From contig JAMORC010000024.1 of assembly GCA_027063785.1 (NCBI GenBank), positions 1 through 64,000 of the forward strand: DNA of 64,000 bases, in the 5' to 3' direction. The stretch's first letter is position 1. Every line of letters starts with the position of its first letter. The stretch is from Desulfurobacteriaceae bacterium. GTDB lineage: Bacteria; Aquificota; Aquificia; Desulfurobacteriales; Desulfurobacteriaceae. This document shows positions 1 through 9,476 of the stretch, in pieces. The notes under the pieces were generated by a model. It made no database searches, was not told where the DNA came from, and saw only the letters and a program-made list of their open reading frames with translations. The position numbers and the translations under genes are program-made.

Positions 1-91
1 GGTGTCCGTTCTTCTTGCACCAATTAGAACCGCAGTCGGGACACCTTATATCGTGTCGGTATTTTCTCGGTCTTCCTCTTTTTCCTTTCAT
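1..91 (-). CDS. IS1-like transposase, N-terminal zinc ribbon (cut by window edge)
   Basis: Reading the minus strand from an ATG at 91 gives 30 codons that run off the left edge. The peptide starts MKGKRGRPRKYRHD and continues RCPDCGSNWCKKNGH. The basic N-terminus followed by CPDCGS and a basic KNGH stretch is typical of the DNA-binding zinc ribbon of IS1-type transposases (InsA-like). The second cysteine pair and the catalytic domain would lie outside the window, so it cannot be said whether the element is intact. The divergent sequence to the right also looks transposon-derived, which marks this edge as an insertion hotspot. Confidence 0.55.
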   Translation of the reverse strand, partial: MKGKRGRPRKYRHDIRCPDCGSNWCKKNGH

Positions 92-122
92 GGCATAGTT
101 ATTTTAGCATCTTGAGAACTGA

Positions 123-254
123 ATCCCGTATAAAACTCCTGCTGAGAAGTTTGAGGAATATATTAGAGGTCGTCAAGGTGTCCACCATGTATTGAACTCG
201 AACAAGTTTTTGCAGTTCTTTATGGTATTTAATAAAATATGGAGGGAGGTTTAG
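123..254 (+). pseudogene. Possible C-terminal remnant of a DDE transposase
   Basis: One open + frame runs from 123 to a TAG at 252-254 without a start codon and is closed upstream by a TGA at 120-122. It reads IPYKTPAEKFEEYI and continues through a hydrophobic tail. The YKTPAE motif resembles the end of integrase-fold (IS3/IS481-like) transposases, where a Y-x-TP-A/E motif lies near the C-terminus. The stretch is only about 43 codons, so this is a tentative call. It overlaps the ribosome-binding site of the following lipoprotein gene. Confidence 0.3.
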
Positions 255-256
255 AG

Positions 257-2029
257 ATGAGGAGGCTTTTGGCAGTTGCTACATTATTGTCGGTCTTTTT
301 GGGTTCCTGTGGTGGAGGGGGGGGAAGTAATGAGAACTCTGTTAGTAGTACTTCTATAGCGGGAGTTGCTGTTGATGGATATTTAGAAAATGCCGTAGTT
401 TGTTTTGATTTGAACGATAACACCAAGTGCGATGGGGGTGAACCTGTAGCATACACTGATGAAAGTGGAAGGTTTTTATTAAAGCTTCAAAGTTCGGAAA
501 TTGGTAAGCATAGAATTGTGGTTGAAGCGGTAGAGAATGTAACGAAGGATAACGGAACACTGGTGTCTGGGAATTTTACTTTGCTTTCTTTAAGGGATAA
601 CTATGCAGTGGTTTCTCCTTTAACTACAGTTGCTGCTTACATTGAAAAAAATGGAACAGTTTCTGGAGACGTAGCGGTAGAAGTACTTCAATCTTTTGCT
701 CCAGGAGTTCTTGGTAACAGCTCTATGGTTGTTGAAGATTACATTAAAATGGGACAAGTGCAGATTGCTGGCCTGGCAAAGAATTTAGCAAGACTTATGA
801 TTCAGTTGAGAAAATTAGGGTTTGATGAAAATCAAATTTATGCTTATGCCGTTTTAAAATTTTCACAGATTGCTGTTTTAAGTGAGAACGATACAGCTTT
901 TGAAAATTGGTTAAATAGCCTTAATAATAAAACAATAATTGAATCTGAGCTTGAATCTGCAGAAGAATTAAAAATGGGGAAAGTTTTTTCTAACGGTACT
1001 TTTTATAACTTTGTGGTTGATTGGGATAATAATACTGATATTAATTTTATTTCCTTAAGGAAATCGGTTTTTTCAGATTTGAGTGGCGGCAGTGGGGGAG
1101 TTGTTTTCTACGGCTCTGATATTGATGGTAATGATACTGAGTATCCTGATATTTCGGTTAATTCAACGTCCGATATTGATGACTGGAGTAAAAAATATAG
1201 TTTTGATTTAAAGTTTGATAGTGGAAGTTTGGTTTTTGATAACGGAACGAAATCTTTCAGGGTAGTGGCTGTTTCAAAAATAGACCTTTCAGGGATTACG
1301 CTGAATTATAAGTATATATTCCCTGACGATAGAGATACAGAGATTTACAGATTGGGGCTTAATGACTTTAAAGTTACTTTTGATAATGGAACGGCATATT
1401 TGCTGTCTCTTGTATGCGATGATGGAGTTAAAAATATGTATCTATTTGATGAGAATGCAGCCAATCAAATTATAAAAGTTTTGAAAAGTTGGTATTCACC
1501 TGCTGAGAATCTATATGGAAAAACTTTGCATCATTTTGTTATAGACTGGGATAATTCAACGGGTAATCATTTTGTAAGTCTTAGAAAAGATGTCTTTCAG
1601 ATTAACATTGACAGTGGTAACGGAACTTACGATGTTTACAGGTTTGATATTGATGATAATGCTACACCCGAGATAGACTTTGTGGTAGGTAATGTTGATG
1701 AAATAACTGACTGGTCGTTTGACTATGGCTTTAACGCCACTGTTTACGATAATGGCGAAATGGAACTTAATGGAACTAACGGGAACTATAAAGTTATAAG
1801 CGTGGTTAAACGTAATCTTGAAGGTAAGAAATTGCCTGTTTATGAGGTATTTATTGATGAAAAACGGGATTCAATGGATCTTAAAGATTTAAATCTTCAG
1901 AATTGGAATGCGATGTTTAGCGGAGGGTATGAATATATTGTATGGATTGATAACGGAACATCTGTAATTCCAAGGTATCTTTTTGACGAGAATGCTACTA
2001 ATCAGATTATTCAGCAGTTATCTAACTAA
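257..2029 (+). CDS. Secreted repeat lipoprotein, acidic, function unknown
   Basis: The start is placed at the ATG at 257 because GGAGGGAGGT lies at 241-250; an in-frame ATG at 239 has no such site. The 590-residue product has a lipoprotein signal (MRRLLAVATL, lipobox LGSC, then a Gly run) and should be lipid-anchored outside the cytoplasm. Next comes a domain with the DLNDNTKCDGGEP motif, known from bacterial surface proteins (Asp/Asn-rich loop, possibly Ca2+-binding). The C-terminal half is two tandem copies of a roughly 165-residue unit, each opening with FV(V/I)DWDN and closing with YLFDENA(A/T)NQII. Asn-Gly-Thr and Asp-rich turns are frequent. The gene is visibly richer in A+T than its neighbours and sits beside transposon debris, so horizontal acquisition is likely. 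No enzymatic motif was recognised; adhesion or surface display is only a guess. Confidence 0.8.
   Translation: MRRLLAVATLLSVFLGSCGGGGGSNENSVSSTSIAGVAVDGYLENAVVCFDLNDNTKCDGGEPVAYTDESGRFLLKLQSSEIGKHRIVVEAVENVTKDNGTLVSGNFTLLSLRDNYAVVSPLTTVAAYIEKNGTVSGDVAVEVLQSFAPGVLGNSSMVVEDYIKMGQVQIAGLAKNLARLMIQLRKLGFDENQIYAYAVLKFSQIAVLSENDTAFENWLNSLNNKTIIESELESAEELKMGKVFSNGTFYNFVVDWDNNTDINFISLRKSVFSDLSGGSGGVVFYGSDIDGNDTEYPDISVNSTSDIDDWSKKYSFDLKFDSGSLVFDNGTKSFRVVAVSKIDLSGITLNYKYIFPDDRDTEIYRLGLNDFKVTFDNGTAYLLSLVCDDGVKNMYLFDENAANQIIKVLKSWYSPAENLYGKTLHHFVIDWDNSTGNHFVSLRKDVFQINIDSGNGTYDVYRFDIDDNATPEIDFVVGNVDEITDWSFDYGFNATVYDNGEMELNGTNGNYKVISVVKRNLEGKKLPVYEVFIDEKRDSMDLKDLNLQNWNAMFSGGYEYIVWIDNGTSVIPRYLFDENATNQIIQQLSN
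1001..1483 (+). repeat. Internal protein repeat, copy A
   Basis: This is the first copy of a tandem unit inside the lipoprotein gene. It begins with FYNFVVDWDN, has FISLRKSVF about 15 residues later, a DIDGNDTE acidic turn, a DWS motif, and ends with LFDENAANQIIKVL. The second copy starts at 1526. Confidence 0.75.
1526..2026 (+). repeat. Internal protein repeat, copy B
   Basis: This is the second copy, opening LHHFVIDWDN, with FVSLRKDVF, a DIDDNATPE acidic turn, a DWS motif, and ending LFDENATNQIIQQL. The same order of landmarks as copy A shows a duplication inside the gene. The copies have diverged clearly, so this is not a recent duplication. Confidence 0.75.
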
Positions 2030-2039
2030 TAAAAATTTT

Positions 2040-2061
2040 AAGGGGGAGATGTCCCCCTTTT
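2040..2061 (+). terminator. Rho-independent terminator after the lipoprotein gene
   Basis: AAGGGGGA (2040-2047) pairs with TCCCCCTT (2052-2059) around a GATG loop, followed by a short T run. It lies 11 bp after the lipoprotein stop codon and should insulate that gene from the downstream epimerase. Confidence 0.8.
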
Positions 2062-2335
2062 GAGGAATTTTAATGCTTTTGTTTGAAGTGTTTTCATCGA
2101 GAGGAAACAAGGAAAAAGAACTTCAGAGAACTATATTGTACAGGCAATAAGACAGCTAAAAGTGGATGATTTGATTCCCAAAAAATTGTACAACTCTCAA
2201 CTAACATTAGCCAATACTTCGCTACCCGGAGGAAAAGGAGAGCAAGGATTATCTCATCCGAGTATTCTGAAGCCCACTTACAGACAAAATGGTTGTACAA
2301 TTCCTGGAAAGTTAGACCATTTTCTGGGGGACATT
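2062..2335. other. Non-coding stretch with three TTGTACA sites
   Basis: About 270 bp carry no convincing gene. The frame of the downstream epimerase is open upstream, but the 58 extra codons do not resemble an epimerase N-terminus. TTGTACA occurs at 2136-2142, 2187-2193 and 2294-2300. The last two sit in a perfect 11-bp inverted pair, AATTGTACAAC (2184-2194) and GTTGTACAATT (2292-2302). The stretch could be operator sites or the relic of a small mobile element; nothing in the sequence decides between these. Confidence 0.45.
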
Positions 2336-3283
2336 TTGAAAGAAGTTCTTGTTACTGGAGGAGCGGGATTTATTGGTTCACACCTGGTGGAGGAACTCCT
2401 AAGTCGTGGTAGGAAAGTAGTTGTAATCGATGATCTTTCATCCGGTAAACTGGAAAACCTGCCTTTAAGCAACGAAAATCTCCTTTTTATAAAAGGATCA
2501 ATTACTGATCGATCTTTCCTGTCAGGACTTTTCTCGGAATATAGTTTCTTTACGGTTTTTCATCTTGCGGCAGTTGCGTCTGTTTACCGGTCTATAGAGG
2601 AACCGCTTTACTGTCATAGCGTAAACTTCGACGGAACGCTCTACTTGCTCGAGGAGGCTAAAGTCAGCGGTGTCAAAAATTTCATTTTTGCTTCTTCTGC
2701 TGCCGTTTATGGAGATCTGCCGCAGTTACCCAAGAAGGAGGATATGCCCGTTAAACCACTAACTCCTTATGCTGTTGATAAGTATGCTTCCGAAAGATAT
2801 TCTCTGAATTCATGGGGGCTGTACGGCCTTCGAGCAGTTGCACTTCGGTTTTTCAATGTTTATGGGGAGAGGCAGGATCCTTCTTCTCCTTATTCAGGTG
2901 TAATTTCAATTTTCATGGATAGGGTAAAACGTTTTTTAAGAGGAGAGGATGTATCAATAGATATTTACGGAGATGGAAAGCAGACGAGGGATTTTATCTA
3001 CGTGAAAGATGTTGTATCTGCTTTATTGTTGGCAGAGGAAAAAGGAGAAGCCGGTGAAGTCTATAACGTAGGTACGGGAAAAGAAACTTCAATTTTGGAG
3101 CTTATTTCTGTTTTGGAGGAAATTGTGGGACAAGTTCCTCCGCTTCGATTTTTGCCTCCTCGTCCCGGAGATATAAAGCGTTCTGTCGCGGATATCTCTA
3201 AAATTTCATCGCTGGGATTTTCTCCCCGTTCTTCTATTGAAGAAGGGTTAAGAAGGTTGTGGAACTGGATGAGTGATTTTTAA
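2336..3283 (+). CDS. NAD-dependent epimerase/dehydratase (UDP-glucose 4-epimerase-like)
   Basis: A 315-residue extended short-chain dehydrogenase. The N-terminus reads KEVLVTGGAGFIGSHLVEEL, with the GxxGxxG NAD-binding loop, and a YAVDK segment supplies the YxxxK catalytic pair. SSAAVYGD and RFFNVYGERQDP are typical of nucleotide-sugar 4-epimerases of the GalE/WbpP group. I start it at a TTG (2336) because GGGGG at 2326-2330 is well spaced and the protein then begins exactly at the first beta strand. Likely role: interconversion of UDP-sugars for cell-surface polysaccharide in the cytoplasm. The exact sugar cannot be read from sequence. Its stop overlaps by 4 bp that of the convergent phosphoribosyltransferase gene. 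Confidence 0.85.
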   Translation: MKEVLVTGGAGFIGSHLVEELLSRGRKVVVIDDLSSGKLENLPLSNENLLFIKGSITDRSFLSGLFSEYSFFTVFHLAAVASVYRSIEEPLYCHSVNFDGTLYLLEEAKVSGVKNFIFASSAAVYGDLPQLPKKEDMPVKPLTPYAVDKYASERYSLNSWGLYGLRAVALRFFNVYGERQDPSSPYSGVISIFMDRVKRFLRGEDVSIDIYGDGKQTRDFIYVKDVVSALLLAEEKGEAGEVYNVGTGKETSILELISVLEEIVGQVPPLRFLPPRPGDIKRSVADISKISSLGFSPRSSIEEGLRRLWNWMSDF

Positions 3284-3936
3284 GGGTGTAACCTATTAAT
3301 CACTTCTATAACTTCCTCATCGGTGGTTTGCGAAAAGTCCTGATAAAACTGTCCTACAGCCTGGAAGAAATGGGGAGTATGGAGGACTATTAAGTCATCA
3401 ACGATCTGCTGGAATTCCTCTACCCTATCGGCAGGCATGACGGGAACCGCGAGTATTATTCTCTTTGGCTTTTCCTTTCTAAGTGAAAGTATTGCTGCTT
3501 TTACTGTTAAACCGGTAGCTATGCCGTCGTCGACTAATATCACATCCCTCCCGGTCAGGGGCACCCTTTCCCTGTTTCCCAGGTATTTCATTTTTCTCCT
3601 TTCTATCTCTTTAATTTCCTCCAGGGCTTTCCTCTCCAGGTATTCCTTAGTTACTCCGAGCCTGTAAGCCACTTCATCGTTGACTGAAGGGTTCATCAGG
3701 ATGGTTCCGTCTTCTGTTACCGCAGCTACGGCGAACTCCTCATTAAAAGGTGCTCCTATCTTCCTCGGTATTACCAGCTCAATCGGAGCGTTGAGAGCTT
3801 CTGCTATAGGCTCTGCTACGATTACTCCTCCCCTAGGAATTGCAACGACTACGGGATCCTTCAGGTTACCGTCGTACTTTCTGACTATTGCTCCGGCCAG
3901 CAGTTCACCGGCTTCCCTTCTGTCCCTAAATACCAT
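3280..3936 (-). CDS. Phosphoribosyltransferase-family protein
   Basis: A 218-residue protein with the type I phosphoribosyltransferase fold. The PRPP-binding loop is VILVDDGIATGLT near the middle, and VVAIPRGGVIVAEPIAEAL near the N-terminus matches the stand-alone family often annotated as predicted phosphoribosyltransferase. The start ATG at 3936 has GAGGAG upstream. The family is widespread but its substrate is not established, so purine or pyrimidine salvage is only one option. It is downstream of nfo on the same strand with a 9-bp gap, suggesting co-transcription. Confidence 0.8.
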   Translation of the reverse strand: MVFRDRREAGELLAGAIVRKYDGNLKDPVVVAIPRGGVIVAEPIAEALNAPIELVIPRKIGAPFNEEFAVAAVTEDGTILMNPSVNDEVAYRLGVTKEYLERKALEEIKEIERRKMKYLGNRERVPLTGRDVILVDDGIATGLTVKAAILSLRKEKPKRIILAVPVMPADRVEEFQQIVDDLIVLHTPHFFQAVGQFYQDFSQTTDEEVIEVINRLHP

Positions 3937-3945
3937 AATTTCTCC

Positions 3946-4794
3946 TCATCGGCTTTCTACCATTGAATATAGTAGTTTTATTTCCTCCGCCCAGATTGAG
4001 GGATCAATTGTTTCGAGGATTAGCGGAATCCCGTCCAGTCTTGGATCATTCATTATGAACCTGAAAGCCTCAAGTCCAATGTTCCCCTTCCCGATGGAGT
4101 GATGTCTGTCAACCCTGCTTCCGAGTGTTGATTTCGCGTCGTTAAGATGCATTCCTTTAAGGTACCTTAAACCGATTGTTGATTCAAATTCCTCCATCGT
4201 TCTTAAATAACTCTTTTCCGTTCTTATGTCGTAGCCGGCCGCGAACAGGTGACAGGTATCGAGGCATACACCTATTCGGTCTTTTTTCTCAACAAGTTCA
4301 ATAATTCTCGCCAGGTGTTCAAACCTGTAACCGACGTTTGAGCCCTGACCTGCCGTGTTTTCGATGACGAGGACAACGTCTTTTGTTCGTTCTATTGCCT
4401 CATTTACCGATTCTGCTACAAGTTTCAGGCAGTCATCTTCGGAGATTCTCCTTAAGTGACTCCCGGGATGAAAGTTTATGTACCTCAGCCCGAGCTGATA
4501 ACATCTTTCAATTTCATCTATAAATGCCCTTAGTGACTTTAATCTTTTCTCCTTTTCGGGGTGTCCGAGGTTTATAAGGTAGCTGTCGTGGGGAAGTACG
4601 TGTTGAGGAGAAATACCTACTTTCTTCAAGTTTTCCCTGAATTTTTTTATTTCCTCTTCTGTAAGGGGCTTTGCCCGCCACTGTCTCTGATTTTTCGTAA
4701 ATAGGGCAAAGGCTTTTGCTCCTATTTCCTTTGCGTTTAGTGGAGCTTTTGAGACTCCCCCTGCTGCGCTTACGTGTGCTCCTACGAACTTCAA
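3946..4794 (-). CDS. nfo: Endonuclease IV (AP endonuclease)
   Basis: 282 residues, the usual length. The protein cuts DNA 5' of abasic sites in base-excision repair and uses three zinc ions. The metal-ligand segments are all visible in order: [39 protein letters not shown] and DRHHSIGKG. The start is a TTG at 4794, preceded by GGAGGGAAAG; the protein then begins [13 protein letters not shown], the standard family start. It is divergent from the TauE/SafE gene with a 76-bp gap that must hold both promoters. Confidence 0.95.
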   Translation of the reverse strand: MKFVGAHVSAAGGVSKAPLNAKEIGAKAFALFTKNQRQWRAKPLTEEEIKKFRENLKKVGISPQHVLPHDSYLINLGHPEKEKRLKSLRAFIDEIERCYQLGLRYINFHPGSHLRRISEDDCLKLVAESVNEAIERTKDVVLVIENTAGQGSNVGYRFEHLARIIELVEKKDRIGVCLDTCHLFAAGYDIRTEKSYLRTMEEFESTIGLRYLKGMHLNDAKSTLGSRVDRHHSIGKGNIGLEAFRFIMNDPRLDGIPLILETIDPSIWAEEIKLLYSMVESR

Positions 4795-4870
4795 CTTTCC
4801 CTCCGTATTCTCGAGCTTTGGCGGTAAGCAATATAATTCTCATTCGCTTAAAAGCACCTTTGAGGAACTG

Positions 4871-5653
4871 ATGTTGATCTATTTGCTACTGTTTGCTACG
4901 GGTCTTTTTTCCGGTTTCCTTGCGGGGCTTTTCGGCATAGGAGGGGGAGTTATACTGGTTCCCGTTTTCTGGTATCTCTTTTCTTTCTATGGAATTCCCG
5001 ATTCCGAAGCCTTCAAACTTTCTATTGCTACAAGCCTTGCAGTTATAGCTGTTACTACTTTTGTTACTTCTGGATTTCACCTTTTAAAAGGGAATTTGGA
5101 AAGAAAGGATGTTTTGAATCTCCTGGTTTACATAATTTCGGGCGTTGCCGTTGGAGCTTTGGTTTCTCATTTCCTGCCCGGTTCTGCTTTAAAAAAGACT
5201 TTTTCTGTTTTTCTTTTCCTGGTTGCCTTGAGGATGATTACGGGGAGGAAGAGTCTTTTTGAGCTGAAGGGTTCCAACTTTCTCGTTCCGACTGCGGTAT
5301 TTCTCTCTGCTGTTTCAAGCACCCTTTTCGGTATAGGAGGAGGGGTGGTTGTAAACTCGCTCCTCTTTTCTTTTTCCGAAATGAGAGCTTCAGAAGTTGT
5401 CGCCCTGGCTTCCGGGGTTTCTTTTTTAAATGCTCTTTTCGGCACGCTGATTTACGCCCTTATACCTGCAGAGACCTTTGTAAACTGGCAGCTTGGCTAT
5501 GTTTACCTTCCTGCTGCTTTTCTCGTCTCGGTAGGGGCACTTTTAGGAAGCAGAGCGGGATTGTTGATACTCAGGAGAGTAAGTCATTCAAACCTTAAAA
5601 GGGCTTTCGGAATTTTGCTGATTTTCCTGTCTTTGAAGATCCTTTTCTCGTGA
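4871..5653 (+). CDS. TauE/SafE-family membrane transporter
   Basis: A 260-residue integral membrane protein with about eight hydrophobic segments in two homologous halves. Each half carries the family signature: GLFGIGGGVILVPV near the N-terminus and TLFGIGGGVVVNS in the middle. Members export sulfite, sulfoacetate or other small organosulfur anions, or move them with protons. In a sulfur-using thermophile sulfite or a related sulfur anion is plausible, but the substrate is not shown by the sequence. A TATAAT at 4832-4837 may be part of its promoter. Confidence 0.85.
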   Translation: MLIYLLLFATGLFSGFLAGLFGIGGGVILVPVFWYLFSFYGIPDSEAFKLSIATSLAVIAVTTFVTSGFHLLKGNLERKDVLNLLVYIISGVAVGALVSHFLPGSALKKTFSVFLFLVALRMITGRKSLFELKGSNFLVPTAVFLSAVSSTLFGIGGGVVVNSLLFSFSEMRASEVVALASGVSFLNALFGTLIYALIPAETFVNWQLGYVYLPAAFLVSVGALLGSRAGLLILRRVSHSNLKRAFGILLIFLSLKILFS

Positions 5654-5657
5654 CTGC

Positions 5658-5686
5658 TTGGGAATTTCCGATGAATTTACTATATT
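5658..5686 (+). promoter_or_regulatory. Promoter for rpsB-tsf
   Basis: TTGGGA (5658-5663) and TATATT (5681-5686) are separated by 17 bp, a good housekeeping-sigma pair. Transcription would start near 5693 and give a leader of about 95 nt before rpsB. Confidence 0.5.
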
Positions 5687-5702
5687 TCCTCCTGACAACT
5701 CA

Positions 5703-5757
5703 CCGGCCGGACTTCGGGAGGGGTGCCCGCAGGGTTCTTCCGAAGGATGAAGGCCGG
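5703..5757 (+). promoter_or_regulatory. Structured leader RNA upstream of rpsB
   Basis: Nested inverted repeats predict a stable RNA. The outer stem is CCGGCC (5703-5708) with GGCCGG (5752-5757). The inner 8-bp stem is CTTCGGGA (5712-5719) with TTCCGAAG (5738-5745), and CCC-GCA-GGG (5726-5734) can form an apical hairpin. There is no U tract, so it is not a simple terminator. The position in a roughly 95-nt leader just before the S2 gene suggests autogenous control by a ribosomal protein. That is an inference. Confidence 0.5.
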
Positions 5758-5787
5758 GAGGAATAACCCAAATCTAAGGAGGTTTAG

Positions 5788-6633
5788 ATGACAGAGGAAG
5801 TAAGGGAAAACCAGCAGGTCGAGCAGGAAACAAAGCCTGTGGAGGAAGTTAAGGAACAGGAGGTCTTCAAGCCGAGGCCGCCCGGCCAGAGGGTTACTAT
5901 GAAGGAGCTTCTGGAGGCTGGAGTTCACTTCGGCCACCAGAAGGAGCGCTGGAACCCGAAAATGAAGAAGTTCATCTTCACCGAGCGCAACGGCATCCAC
6001 ATCATTGACCTTCAGCAAACCCTCAAGTACTTTGAGCAGGCTTACGACTACATTGCGGATCTCGTTGCAAACGGCGGAACCGTTCTCTTCGTCTGCACGA
6101 AGAAGCAGGGTCAGGACATCGTTAAGGAGGAAGCCGAGCGCTGCGGGATGTTCTACGTTAACAAAAGGTGGCTTGGAGGAACTCTTACAAACTTCCAGAC
6201 AATCAGGAAGTCTGTGTTTAAGCTGAAAATGCTCAAGAAGATGGAGGAAGAGGGAATTCTTGAGAAGCTCCCGAAGAAAGAAGCCGTAAGGTTAAGGAGA
6301 AAGAGGGAGAAGCTTGAGAAGTACATAGGCGGTATTGAGAACATGAACAGGCTTCCCGATGCCGTGTTCATCGTTGACATCGTCAGGGAAGAGAATGCGG
6401 TTAGGGAAGCAAGAAAGGCGGGTGTTCCGATAGTTGCCCTTGTTGATACAAATGCAGATCCCGACCTTGTTGACATTCCGATACCTGCCAACGATGATGC
6501 TATTAGGGCAATAAGGCTTCTTACTTCCAGGATTGCCGATGCAGTCCTTGAAGGGAAGATGAGAAGGGATGCTATTAAGCTCGCAGAGGGTGAAGAGGCG
6601 GAAGAGGTAGACTTTATTCCAGAGGAAGAGTAG
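5788..6633 (+). CDS. rpsB: 30S ribosomal protein S2
   Basis: 281 residues; the core begins at [16 protein letters not shown], the hallmark S2 motif, and includes [11 protein letters not shown] and [10 protein letters not shown]. About 33 Glu/Lys/Pro-rich residues precede the core, and the C-terminus is an acidic tail, so the protein is longer than the E. coli form (about 240). It binds the small subunit near S1 and the 16S head-body junction. The AAGGAGG at 5776-5782 is a strong ribosome-binding site. It is followed by tsf after 10 bp, the near-universal rpsB-tsf operon. Confidence 0.97.
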   Translation: MTEEVRENQQVEQETKPVEEVKEQEVFKPRPPGQRVTMKELLEAGVHFGHQKERWNPKMKKFIFTERNGIHIIDLQQTLKYFEQAYDYIADLVANGGTVLFVCTKKQGQDIVKEEAERCGMFYVNKRWLGGTLTNFQTIRKSVFKLKMLKKMEEEGILEKLPKKEAVRLRRKREKLEKYIGGIENMNRLPDAVFIVDIVREENAVREARKAGVPIVALVDTNADPDLVDIPIPANDDAIRAIRLLTSRIADAVLEGKMRRDAIKLAEGEEAEEVDFIPEEE

Positions 6634-6643
6634 GAGGTTGGTG

Positions 6644-8582
<1,939 letters not shown>

Positions 8583-8593
8583 GGAGGGAAGAA

Positions 8594-8770
8594 ATGGCTC
8601 ACAAGATTGATCCCGAACTCTGTATCGGTTGCGGTGCCTGCGCATCCGTCTGTCCGACAAACGCAATTCACCCGACGGACGACGGAAAGTACTACATTGT
8701 TCCCGAGGACTGCATCGACTGCGGTGCGTGCGTTGAGGTTTGCCCGACGGATGCAATTTCTGCGGAGTAA
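8594..8770 (+). CDS. 2[4Fe-4S] ferredoxin (first of a tandem pair)
   Basis: A 58-residue protein starting MAHKIDPELC behind AAGGAGGG. It has two CxxCxxCxxxCP clusters (CIGCGACASVCP and CIDCGACVEVCP), the classical small dicluster ferredoxin. It would carry low-potential electrons in the cytoplasm, for example for reductive carbon fixation or hydrogenase-linked reactions; this context is inferred. It is about three-quarters identical to the next gene, which shows a local duplication. It follows frr closely and has no separate promoter that I can see. Confidence 0.93.
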   Translation: MAHKIDPELCIGCGACASVCPTNAIHPTDDGKYYIVPEDCIDCGACVEVCPTDAISAE

Positions 8771-8792
8771 CTAAGCTCAGGGAGGGGAGAAA

Positions 8793-8975
8793 ATGGCTCA
8801 CTATATCGTCTCAGATCTCTGCATCGGTTGCGGTGCCTGCGCCGAGGTTTGTCCGACCAACTGCATCTTCCCTACTGACGACGGGAAGTACGACATTGAT
8901 GAGAATGAGTGCATCGACTGCGGTGCATGCGTTGAGGTATGTCCGGCAGACGCAATTTCTGCAGGAACCGGCTAA
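8793..8975 (+). CDS. 2[4Fe-4S] ferredoxin (second of a tandem pair)
   Basis: 60 residues starting MAHYIVSDLC, with clusters CIGCGACAEVCP and CIDCGACVEVCP. About 44 of 58 aligned positions match the upstream ferredoxin by hand count. It has one extra cysteine (PTNC) right after the first cluster, where the paralogue has alanine. Charge differs too: this copy has more acidic residues between clusters, so the pair may serve different partners. A good ribosome-binding site (GGGAGGGGAG) precedes the ATG, and a strong terminator follows the stop. Confidence 0.93.
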   Translation: MAHYIVSDLCIGCGACAEVCPTNCIFPTDDGKYDIDENECIDCGACVEVCPADAISAGTG

Positions 8976-8979
8976 AACC

Positions 8980-8999
8980 GGGGGCACCCGCCCCCTTTT
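8980..8999. terminator. Terminator between ferredoxin and panD
   Basis: GGGGGC (8980-8985) pairs with GCCCCC (8990-8995) around ACCC, followed by TTTTA. It lies between convergent genes; on the minus strand the flanking AAAA side makes it usable for panD too (the minus-strand copy ends in GTTTT). Confidence 0.8.
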
Positions 9000-9378
9000 A
9001 TACACTTACTCCCCCCGAAGTTTTCACCACCCTAATCGGTTTGTTGTTCCCATCAACGAGAACTACCGTAGGGGAAAAGTTCTTCACTTCCTCTTCTTCT
9101 AGTTCGCAGTAGCTTACTATTATGACGATGTCTCCCTTTTGAACTTTCCTTGCGGCAGCTCCGTTTAGACATACTTCCCCGCTTCCCGGTTCTCCCGGTA
9201 TTACGTAAGTTGAAAATCTTTCCCCGTTTGTGACGTTGTAGATGTCGACCTTTTCGTAGGGGAGGATATCCGCAAGTTTCATTAGCTCGCTGTCGATGGT
9301 TATTGAGCCTTCGTAGTTAAGGTCTGCTCCCGTTACCGTTGCCCTGTGGATTTTGGATTTGAACATGAATCTCCTCAT
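8998..9378 (-). CDS. panD: Aspartate 1-decarboxylase
   Basis: 126 residues, matching the family. It makes beta-alanine from aspartate for pantothenate and CoA. It is a pyruvoyl enzyme: the self-cleavage site is the Gly-Ser in NYEGSIT, with the [11 protein letters not shown] region before it and [13 protein letters not shown] later. The start [10 protein letters not shown] fits family N-termini; a second ATG four codons in is also possible. It stands alone on the minus strand between the ferredoxins and a + strand gene. Confidence 0.95.
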   Translation of the reverse strand: MRRFMFKSKIHRATVTGADLNYEGSITIDSELMKLADILPYEKVDIYNVTNGERFSTYVIPGEPGSGEVCLNGAAARKVQKGDIVIIVSYCELEEEEVKNFSPTVVLVDGNNKPIRVVKTSGGVSV

Positions 9379-9476
9379 CTCTTCACCTCTTTAGGAGATT
9401 TTCGGCGGTTAATATATGGCTTGAAGTGAGTGTTTTGGAACTCTAACTTAAACTTAAAAGGTTGTTGGAGGGAGAG

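Noticed and set aside
210-238. TTGCAG/TAAAAT promoter for the lipoprotein gene (17-bp spacer)
   Set aside because: The transcription start would fall inside the ribosome-binding site at 241-250, leaving almost no leader.
2162-2335. Epimerase N-terminal extension
   Set aside because: 58 residues before the Rossmann strand do not resemble the family; the TTG at 2336 has a Shine-Dalgarno sequence.
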